NCBI GenBank assembly: GCA_903822115.1
Contig: CAIJNU010000072.1
Span: 1 to 5,519 of the forward strand
DNA length: 5,519 nucleotides
DNA from: an uncultured Candidatus Peregrinibacteria bacterium
GTDB lineage: Bacteria > Patescibacteriota > Gracilibacteria > Peribacterales > Peribacteraceae
Direction: 5' to 3'
Shown piece after piece: positions 1 to 5,049 of this stretch. Numbering within the stretch: position 1 is the stretch's first letter; every line of letters starts with the position of its first letter. Below the pieces are notes generated by a model. It saw only the letters and a program-made list of their open reading frames with translations. It made no database searches and was not told where the DNA came from. A program made the translations under genes and the position numbers.

Positions 1-2
1 CG

Positions 3-236
3 AACGCCACTGCGCCAGTGTATATGAAGCAGTACGGATGGATCTTCAACAAGTTTCTCCGCATCATGTTTGATGCGAAGACGAATAAGTGGCTTGTGTG
101 GCTCGGGAATAAGCGTAACGGCAAAATGGAAGACCCCGCCGGATTCAAGACGGACATGTGGGGAGGTTCCGCGGAATACGACAAGCTCTGCGAGGATCTC
201 GCCGCCATCAACGAAGGCAAAACACCCTCACGGTAA
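3..236 (+). CDS. C-terminal part of an unrecognised protein (5' partial)
   Basis: An open frame enters from the left edge without a stop and ends at TAA 234-236, giving about 77 residues. It is rich in aromatic residues (four Trp, including a KWLVW stretch) and has a charged, probably helical tail ending KTPSR. I do not recognise the family. The frame contains a GTG at 18 and ATGs at 24 and 66, but there is no Shine-Dalgarno in front of the first two within the visible bases, so the simplest reading is the end of a longer gene cut by the window edge. A small complete protein starting at 18 or 24 cannot be excluded. It lies 45 bases upstream of uvrC on the same strand, so the two may be co-transcribed. 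There is no membrane segment and no catalytic motif that I can name. Confidence 0.55.
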   Translation, partial: NATAPVYMKQYGWIFNKFLRIMFDAKTNKWLVWLGNKRNGKMEDPAGFKTDMWGGSAEYDKLCEDLAAINEGKTPSR

Positions 237-248
237 CGCAAACCATGC

Positions 249-328
249 GGAGGAATTTGATGGTCGGCGTATCATTCCCCCGTGCCTCGCAATTCTCCTC
301 CGCCGAAGAAGCATCGTGTCTCAAATGA
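249..328 (+). other. Strong Shine-Dalgarno with a short out-of-frame leader ORF overlapping the uvrC start
   Basis: GGAGG at 249-253 lies six bases before ATG 260-262, the best ribosome-binding arrangement in the window. That ATG opens a 22-codon frame ending at TGA 326-328, which is not the uvrC frame. The uvrC frame has a stop at 258-260 and its only plausible start is GTG 282, which has no Shine-Dalgarno at normal spacing. The leader frame reads TTC-CCC-CGT over 275-283; skipping the single base C281 would move the ribosome from CCC directly onto GTG 282. This is therefore either a leader ORF, a +1 frameshift site on CCC-C, or one surplus C in a five-C run. What is seen is the arrangement; the interpretation is inference. 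Confidence 0.35.
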
Positions 329-2711
329 TCGTTTAGGCGTTCTTCGTAGTCGCGTCGCGTCGGCTCCCAAGAGTCCGGGCGTGTACCGATGGCTCGATGA
401 AGACGGCAAGGTGCTCTATGTCGGCAAGGCGAAGAACCTGCGCAACCGTCTGCGTTCCTATGTGACGAAGGATTCCGCAGCCGGTCCTTGGAAGCAGAGT
501 TTCCTCCGGAAGATCGCCGACTTCGAAGTGACGGTGACGAATACGGAGATCGAGGCGCTCATCTTCGAGACGAACCAGATCAAGGAACTGCGTCCCAAGT
601 ACAACGTCCTCATGAAGGACGACAAGAACTACATCTACGTCCGCATCACGCGGGAGGAATTTCCGCGAGTCGATACCGTTCGCAAGATCGAGGAGAAAGA
701 TAAGGCACTTCACTTCGGCCCCTTCCTCTCGGCAGGCGAACTCGAGGCTCAGCTCGCGATGCTGCGGAGCATTTTCCCGTTCCGAACGTGCAGGATGGAG
801 ATTGAGACGAAGGATTTCAAAGAAACCGAGGATCCTTCGGCTTTGCTCAGGACAGGTGTCGATGATTCCGAGAATGGAAAAATCCGACTCCATATCGAGT
901 GTCATCACCGGGACCGGCCGACTCCCTGTCTCGATCACCACATCGGCAAGTGCACAGCGCCGTGCACCGGCGTGATCTCGCCGCAGGCTTACAGAGAGCA
1001 GTGCATCGACGGCGTGGTCAGATTTCTGAAGGGGGACAGCGAGAGTATTCGTTCGCTGCTGGAAGAGCGCATGAAGCGGGCAGCGCTCGATCGCAAGTTT
1101 GAGCTCGCGTCGCAGTTTCGCGATTCCCTCGCGTCGCTCGATCGCTTGCAGGGAAAGCAGCTCGTGACGGATACGTCGGGCGAAGACACGGACATCATCG
1201 CCGTCTCCGTTCTCTCCATGCGCGCGGACGTCGTCGTCATGCAGCGGCGGAACGGCCGCCTGATCGGCGACACCTTCTATTCGCTTGCGGGTTCTGCCGA
1301 TGATGCCGGCGAAGTGCTCGAGCAGTTCCTTCCCCAGTACTACGAGGACGGTCAGGAGATTCCGGATGCGGTGATCGTTTCGGAGGGGATCGAAGATGGT
1401 GGCGTCATTGAAAAGTGGCTCACGCAGAAGAAGGGGAAGAACGTGGAGTTGATTCTTCCGCAGCGCGGCAAGAAGTCGCACCTTCTGCAGTTGGCCGAGA
1501 AGAACGTGCGGGAGAAGGCGCATCAGCGCGAGCTCAAGTGGGAATCGGAGAGGAAGAATACGGAGGAGGCGATGCTTCAACTGAAAAATATTCTCAAGCT
1601 TCCCTCCGAGCCCAGTCGCATCGAGGGGTACGACATTTCGCACCTCGGCGGCACGGAGACGGTCGGGAGCATGACGGTGATGATCGATGGGAAGGCGAGG
1701 AATGATCAGTATCGTTCATTCACTGTTCGCTCTCTGAAGTCGGGGGAAGTGGACGATTACAAAGCGCTGAAGGAAGTGCTGCGGCGGCGGCTGGGACATC
1801 TTTCTGAAGGAATTGCCCACGAAAAGAAACAGTGGAAGGAACAGGGAATATCCTTTCACAAGGCGAAGAAATCAGATCAGCCCTTGTTGGAATCCATTCG
1901 TTCGAAAAATCATTTGGAGACGGACGATTTGGCCTATAGGGAATTTTTCGTGGCAAAGAATGATGAGCGGATTGTTGCGATGGCGAGGTTGCAGAAGAAA
2001 AAAGATGTCGCGGTCCTGAAGTCCGTGTGGGTTGTGCCGAAATTGCGAGGGGGAAGGCTTGGGTTGTATTTGATAAAATGTCTCCTCAAACCTATAAAAA
2101 AAGGGAAAGTGTATCTCCTTTGCGATCCGCAACTGGAGCAGTATTACGCCGAAGCAGGTTTTCGCTTCGTGATAAAGCCGCCTGCGGCGATCTCGAAAGA
2201 ACTGGAAGAATTCCGAGGAAAATACCCTGATGCACCTAAGCTTCAGGTGATGATGTCTGAAGCTGCGAAAAACAAAGTTGATCCTTCCCTCGCCGCTCGC
2301 CCCGACCTCCTCGTGATCGATGGAGGCAAAGGCCAACTTAGCGTCGTGCTGGAAGTCCTAAAGGCACTGAAGCTTGAGATTCCGGTCATCGGTCTCGCGA
2401 AGCGCGAGGAGGAAGTATTCGTTGCCGGTAAGAGCGTTCCTGTCACCTTTCCCTCGGATTCTCCGGCGAAGTTTCTCCTCATGCGTCTGCGCGATGAGGC
2501 GCACAGATTCGCGAACAGACATCGCGAGACGCGCGGTGCCAAGGCCGCGAAGCAATCGGCGCTCGATGAGATCGCGGGGATCGGCCCCGAGACGCGAAAG
2601 AAACTCCTGAAGCGGTTCGGGAGCATTGCGGCGATTCGCGAGGCGGGGGATGGGGAGTTGCGGGAGATATTGAGTGAGAGTCAGGTGGGGGAGGTGCGGA
2701 ATGGATTGTGA
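282..2711 (+). CDS. uvrC: UvrABC excinuclease subunit C with an inserted GNAT domain
   Basis: UvrC cuts the damaged strand on both sides of a lesion after being recruited by UvrB. The GIY-YIG domain (residues 31-110) for the 3' cut shows Y35, Y46, K49, R56, E96 and N108. A cysteine region (C170, C207, C216, C224, C228) matches the area binding a [4Fe-4S] cluster in E. coli UvrC. A UVR helix pair for UvrB contact is at about 252-291. The RNase H-like domain for the 5' cut keeps its catalytic set D451 (YDIS), D492 (DDY), D680 (IDGG) and H741 (RDEAH). A helix-hairpin-helix is at 761-781; the second hairpin near the end is short and non-canonical. At 809 residues it is about 200 longer than usual UvrC, owing to inserts at 171-205 and 508-668. 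All catalytic residues are present, so it is probably functional. Start GTG 282 is the only in-frame choice and lacks a Shine-Dalgarno. The stop overlaps a GTG at 2708. Confidence 0.96.
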   Translation: MPRNSPPPKKHRVSNDRLGVLRSRVASAPKSPGVYRWLDEDGKVLYVGKAKNLRNRLRSYVTKDSAAGPWKQSFLRKIADFEVTVTNTEIEALIFETNQIKELRPKYNVLMKDDKNYIYVRITREEFPRVDTVRKIEEKDKALHFGPFLSAGELEAQLAMLRSIFPFRTCRMEIETKDFKETEDPSALLRTGVDDSENGKIRLHIECHHRDRPTPCLDHHIGKCTAPCTGVISPQAYREQCIDGVVRFLKGDSESIRSLLEERMKRAALDRKFELASQFRDSLASLDRLQGKQLVTDTSGEDTDIIAVSVLSMRADVVVMQRRNGRLIGDTFYSLAGSADDAGEVLEQFLPQYYEDGQEIPDAVIVSEGIEDGGVIEKWLTQKKGKNVELILPQRGKKSHLLQLAEKNVREKAHQRELKWESERKNTEEAMLQLKNILKLPSEPSRIEGYDISHLGGTETVGSMTVMIDGKARNDQYRSFTVRSLKSGEVDDYKALKEVLRRRLGHLSEGIAHEKKQWKEQGISFHKAKKSDQPLLESIRSKNHLETDDLAYREFFVAKNDERIVAMARLQKKKDVAVLKSVWVVPKLRGGRLGLYLIKCLLKPIKKGKVYLLCDPQLEQYYAEAGFRFVIKPPAAISKELEEFRGKYPDAPKLQVMMSEAAKNKVDPSLAARPDLLVIDGGKGQLSVVLEVLKALKLEIPVIGLAKREEEVFVAGKSVPVTFPSDSPAKFLLMRLRDEAHRFANRHRETRGAKAAKQSALDEIAGIGPETRKKLLKRFGSIAAIREAGDGELREILSESQVGEVRNGL
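833..852 (-). repeat. Palindromic repeat copy A, inside the uvrC cysteine loop
   Basis: Read on the minus strand this is stem TCCT, 12-base loop GAGCAAAGCCGA, stem AGGA. The loop matches copies B (3329-3350) at 9 of 12 and C (4999-5018) at 10 of 12 positions, while the stems differ between copies but stay complementary. It lies in frame in uvrC, encoding roughly residues 184-191 (DPSALLRT) in the middle of a segment that ordinary UvrC proteins lack between the first cysteine and the PCL motif. Orientation is opposite to the other two copies. Confidence 0.6.
1803..2285 (+). other. GNAT acetyltransferase-like domain inserted into the UvrC nuclease domain
   Basis: Residues 508-668 of UvrC separate catalytic D492 from D680; these lie 28 residues apart in E. 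coli UvrC and 188 apart here. The insert has a GNAT layout: an N-terminal strand and helix (523-550), a strand pair with FFVAKN and ERIVAMARL (555-570), a strand plus pyrophosphate loop (VWVVPKLRGGRLG, 582-594) followed by helix YLIKCLLK, then strand KVYLLCD (609-615), helix and YYAEAGFRFV (621-630), and a PPAA...LQVMM end typical of the fold. The loop reads R589-G-G-R-L-G594 where the usual form is R-G-x-G-x-G, so one glycine is an arginine and acetyl-CoA binding may be altered. By hand count 1801-2280 is 46% GC, against about 60% in neighbouring parts of the gene, suggesting a separate origin. Substrate is unknown. Confidence 0.8.
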
Positions 2712-2735
2712 GTAATTCTTATTCTTATCTCTTCT

Positions 2736-2764
2736 TTGCTCTTTTTCTCTCCACCTCCTATACT
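2736..2764 (+). promoter_or_regulatory. Possible sigma70-type promoter for the YtxH-like gene
   Basis: TTGCTC at 2736-2741 and TATACT at 2759-2764 are separated by 17 bases; the -10 matches TATAAT at five of six positions, the -35 only at its TTG. It lies in a pyrimidine-rich stretch between uvrC and the next gene. A start near 2771 would give a leader of about 18 bases before ATG 2789. Found by eye in an organism of unknown promoter rules. Confidence 0.35.
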
Positions 2765-2788
2765 TCGTACCTCATTCCCCTTCGCACT

Positions 2789-3142
2789 ATGAAGAAATTC
2801 TCCCTCCTCCTCGGTACACTCGGCGGCGCGCTTGCCGGCTATCTCCTGAGTAACGAGAAACTCCGCGGGGATCTGCAGAAAGCGAAGGATCCCGAAGCTG
2901 CCGCAAAGCTTCTCGGGAAGCATCTCCAGGCCGATGGCGCGAAGATGGCGAAAGAGGTGAAGAAGTTCGTCGAGAGCGATGACGTGCAGAAGAATCTCGG
3001 CAAGGCGAAGAAGTTCGCGACGGCCAAATTGAATGAGGCGAAGAAGGGAATGGACACCCTGATGAAGAAGGGCGAGAAGGAGGCCAAGAAAGCGCTCAAG
3101 AAAGGCACGAAGGCCGCGCAGGAGATGATCAAGAATCACTGA
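2789..3142 (+). CDS. Small YtxH-like membrane-anchored lysine-rich protein
   Basis: A 117-residue protein with a short basic start (MKK), one glycine-rich hydrophobic segment at about residues 4-21 (LLLGTLGGALAGYLL), then a charged, probably helical region to the end. Twenty-seven of 117 residues are lysine, concentrated in KKA/KKG repeats in the last third. This N-terminal anchor plus amphipathic helix is the pattern of YtxH-domain (general stress) proteins; the function is not known, and the lysine-rich tail also resembles histone H1-like sequences that could touch nucleic acid or the inner membrane surface. ATG 2789 is preferred because it places the hydrophobic segment at the N-terminus. 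An in-frame GTG at 2708 overlaps the uvrC stop (GTGA) and would add 27 residues with a second hydrophobic stretch, so a coupled longer form is possible. Neither start has a clear Shine-Dalgarno. Confidence 0.75.
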   Translation: MKKFSLLLGTLGGALAGYLLSNEKLRGDLQKAKDPEAAAKLLGKHLQADGAKMAKEVKKFVESDDVQKNLGKAKKFATAKLNEAKKGMDTLMKKGEKEAKKALKKGTKAAQEMIKNH

Positions 3143-3183
3143 GTCTCGGTGTAGTAGGCGTCTTCGACTTTGCGTTTTGAAGC

Positions 3184-3202
3184 GGGGAATGCTTCATTCC
3201 CT
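3184..3202 (+). terminator. Hairpin after the YtxH-like gene, weak terminator candidate
   Basis: GGGAATG (3185-3191) and CATTCCC (3195-3201) form a perfect 7-bp stem around CTT, extendable by a G-T pair. It sits 42 bases after the stop of the YtxH-like gene and just before the pyrG promoter candidate, a sensible place for a terminator. The following bases (CTCCCTTCTGC) are pyrimidines but not a U tract, so termination would be weak. An alternative hairpin, GAAGC 3179-3183 with GCTTC 3191-3195, overlaps it and excludes it. Confidence 0.35.
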
Positions 3203-3211
3203 CCCTTCTGC

Positions 3212-3239
3212 TTGCCCCGGATTAATTTTCGAGTAGAAT
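3212..3239 (+). promoter_or_regulatory. Promoter candidate for pyrG
   Basis: TTGCCC at 3212-3217 and TAGAAT at 3234-3239 are 16 bases apart and match the sigma70 consensus at four and five of six positions. Start of transcription would fall around 3246-3247, directly at a GGGC, leaving a leader of about 34 bases before ATG 3281. The position of the GGGC is what makes this promoter more persuasive than the match alone. Confidence 0.5.
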
Positions 3240-3246
3240 TTCAGGC

Positions 3247-3280
3247 GGGCTCCTCCCCCCGAGGACTGCCCATTTATTTT
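3247..3280 (+). promoter_or_regulatory. Attenuator-like pyrG leader hairpin with GGGC start and C6 run
   Basis: GGGC 3247-3250 pairs with GCCC 3268-3271, and TCCTC 3251-3255 pairs with GAGGA 3261-3265; the two helices stack with a CT bulge around a CCCCC loop, nine base pairs in all. ATTTATTTT (3272-3280) follows and then the start codon, so it has the form of an intrinsic terminator. The hairpin also hides the only Shine-Dalgarno-like bases, GAGGA. In B. subtilis, pyrG transcripts start GGGC and gain extra 5' G residues when CTP is scarce; the poly-G pairs with a pyrimidine tract of the terminator. Here extra 5' G residues could pair with CCCCCC 3255-3260 across a CUCCU loop, breaking the terminator. 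The pairing is seen; the mechanism is inferred. Confidence 0.5.
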
Positions 3281-4972
3281 ATGATGAATCCTAGGAACAT
3301 TGAATCAATAGGGAAGAATACAAAGCCTGTGGTGAGCGCAGTCGAACCACGCTTCATCATTGTCACCGGCGGCGTGTGCAGTTCACTCGGAAAGGGTATC
3401 GCGGTTTCATCGATCGGAGCGATCATGAAGGCGTGCGGTTTCAAGGTGTTTGTGCAGAAGCTCGATCCGTATCTCAATGTCGATCCGGGAACGATGAGTC
3501 CGTTCCAGCATGGTGAAGTCTACGTGACGGACGATGGTGCGGAGACGGATCTCGATCTCGGTCACTACGAACGTTTCATCGATGAGCCGATGAGCAAGCT
3601 CTCCACCGTGACGACGGGTCAGATCTATCAGTCGGTTCTTAACAAGGAGCGTCAGGGGGATTTCCTCGGCAAGACGATCCAGGTCGTGCCGCACATCACG
3701 AATGCCATCAAGGATCGCATGAAGGAGGCCGCGCAGAAAAGTAATGCCGATATCATGCTCATCGAGATCGGGGGTACGGTGGGAGATATCGAGGGCGAGC
3801 CCTTCCTGGAGGCGGTCCGCCAGTTGCGTTCGGAAATGGGCGAGAGCCGCATATTCCACGCCCATCTGACACTCCTTCCCTACCTCGAGGCGAGCAAGGA
3901 ACTCAAGACCAAGCCGACGCAGCTCTCGATTCGCGAGCTCCGTCGCATCGGTCTCCAGCCGGACATGATCCTCGCACGTGCCGACAAGAAGATTCCCAAG
4001 GAGCTGCTTGATAAGATCAGTCACTTCTGTGGTGTCGCGCGCGCTGCGGTGATCCCGGCGCAGACGGTGACTTCCATCTACGACGTGCCGCTGCGGTTTC
4101 AGAGTTACAACATGGCGCAGATCATCGCGGAGAAATTGCACCTCGGTGACGTGAAGCCGGATATGTCGGCGTGGGAAGACGGCGAGCAGCGGTACATCAC
4201 GGCGAGCGAGGAGATTTCGATCGCGATCGTCGGGAAGTACACGCACCTCGACGATGCGTATCTCTCCGTCATCGAATCGATCAAGTCCGCCGCGGTCTTC
4301 GCCGGCCGGAAGGCGAAGGTGGTGTGGATTGATTCCGAGAAGCTCGAGGAAGACGATCAGGAAACGTGGCAGGAGCTGCGTAAATGCGCGGGGATCGTCG
4401 TTCCGGGCGGGTTTGGGAAGCGCGGCATCGAGGGCAAGATCCTCGCGGCAAAGTTTGCGCGGGAGCACAAAGTTCCCTACCTCGGTCTCTGTCTTGGCGC
4501 GCAACTCATGACGATCGAGTTCGCACGCGCGGTCTTGAAGGATCCGAAACTCACGAGCGAGGAATTCGATGAAGAGGGGAAGTTGTCCAAGGAGGAGTAC
4601 GTCGTGCACTTCCTCCCCGGTCAGTACAAGGAGCGGAGCAAGGGCGGCACACTTCGACTCGGCGCATACCCGTGCAAGTTGAAGGAGGGGACGAGGGCAT
4701 GGGAAGCGTACGGAAAAGTCTCCGAGATTTCCGAGCGACATCGTCATCGCTACGAATTCAATAACGACTACCGCGAGAAGCTCGAGCGAAGCGGCCTCGT
4801 GATTTCCGGAGACTCGCCGAAGGGCGATCTCATGGAAATCGTGGAGATTAAAGATCATCCGTTCATGGTCGGCAGCCAGTTCCATCCGGAGTTCAAAAGC
4901 CGCCCCCACCGTCCACAGCCTCTTTTCGCGGAATTCCTCAAAATAGCCGTAGCTCTGCAAAAATCACACTGA
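3281..4972 (+). CDS. pyrG: CTP synthase (glutamine-hydrolysing)
   Basis: Makes CTP from UTP, ATP and glutamine, the last step of pyrimidine nucleotide synthesis, in the cytoplasm as a tetramer. The synthetase domain (residues about 25-290) shows the P-loop GGVCSSLGKG (30-39, K38), KLDPYLNVDPGTMSPFQHGE (60-79), TDDGAETDLDLGHYERF (83-99) and EIGGTVGDIEGE (162-173) with the magnesium ligands. The glutaminase domain (about 312-563) has the GGFGKRG loop (376-382), nucleophile C404 in GLCLGAQ, RHRHRYEFNN (486-495) and H535/E537 in QFHPEF. Length is 563 residues against about 545 in E. coli. ATG 3281 (or the adjacent ATG 3284) is chosen; it gives an N-terminal extension of about 20 residues that contains repeat copy B. 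GTG 3329, inside that repeat, would give a 547-residue protein of usual length and is a real alternative. No Shine-Dalgarno is seen at normal spacing, only GAGGA locked in the leader hairpin. Confidence 0.97.
   Translation: MMNPRNIESIGKNTKPVVSAVEPRFIIVTGGVCSSLGKGIAVSSIGAIMKACGFKVFVQKLDPYLNVDPGTMSPFQHGEVYVTDDGAETDLDLGHYERFIDEPMSKLSTVTTGQIYQSVLNKERQGDFLGKTIQVVPHITNAIKDRMKEAAQKSNADIMLIEIGGTVGDIEGEPFLEAVRQLRSEMGESRIFHAHLTLLPYLEASKELKTKPTQLSIRELRRIGLQPDMILARADKKIPKELLDKISHFCGVARAAVIPAQTVTSIYDVPLRFQSYNMAQIIAEKLHLGDVKPDMSAWEDGEQRYITASEEISIAIVGKYTHLDDAYLSVIESIKSAAVFAGRKAKVVWIDSEKLEEDDQETWQELRKCAGIVVPGGFGKRGIEGKILAAKFAREHKVPYLGLCLGAQLMTIEFARAVLKDPKLTSEEFDEEGKLSKEEYVVHFLPGQYKERSKGGTLRLGAYPCKLKEGTRAWEAYGKVSEISERHRHRYEFNNDYREKLERSGLVISGDSPKGDLMEIVEIKDHPFMVGSQFHPEFKSRPHRPQPLFAEFLKIAVALQKSH
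3329..3350 (+). repeat. Palindromic repeat copy B, in the pyrG N-terminal extension
   Basis: Stem GTGGT, loop GAGCGCAGTCGA, stem ACCAC. The loop differs from copy C by one base. It encodes residues 17-24 (VVSAVEPR) of the pyrG product, just before the conserved FIIVTGG, in a region that other CTP synthases lack. It starts with a GTGGTG, so it also supplies an alternative start codon. Confidence 0.65.
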
Positions 4973-4998
4973 TGCGGTTGTTATGGTGGGCCATGTCA

Positions 4999-5018
4999 TC
5001 CCGAGCGAAGTCGAGGGA
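4999..5018 (+). repeat. Palindromic repeat copy C, between pyrG and fumC
   Basis: Stem TCCC, loop GAGCGAAGTCGA, stem GGGA. An outer pair CCATG 4991-4995 with CATGG 5024-5028 can close a longer, interrupted hairpin. The frame of fumC stays open through this copy and back to the pyrG stop, so it could be coding if fumC starts upstream of 5050. As untranslated DNA it would be an intergenic hairpin without a T tract. Confidence 0.65.
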
Positions 5019-5049
5019 CGAACCATGGACTTTTCGCTATGATGATGTC

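Noticed and set aside
333..1643. Long minus-strand open frame of 436 codons across uvrC
   Set aside because: It is fully antisense to a clear uvrC, shows no recognisable domain, and such frames are common opposite GC-rich codon usage. A CPEQSRR-like stretch in it is just the translation of repeat copy A.
2277..2305. GATCCTTCCCTCGCCGCTCG at the right border of the GNAT insert, looking like a decayed repeat copy
   Set aside because: The start resembles copy A, but the 12-base loop is not preserved and the stems do not pair; too weak to claim the repeat mediated the insertion.
3170..3280. Extending pyrG upstream to a start at 3170
   Set aside because: The frame is open, but it would translate the promoter and hairpin region and add 37 more residues with no family similarity; ATG 3281 fits better.
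4786..4800. GAGCGAAGCGG word in pyrG resembling the repeat loop
   Set aside because: It matches only the first eight loop bases in a row, has no complementary stems, and encodes residues at a normally conserved position of the CTP synthase glutaminase domain, so it is coincidence.
3407..4960. Minus-strand open frame of 517 codons across pyrG
   Set aside because: Antisense shadow of pyrG; leucine- and arginine-rich low-information sequence with no family features.
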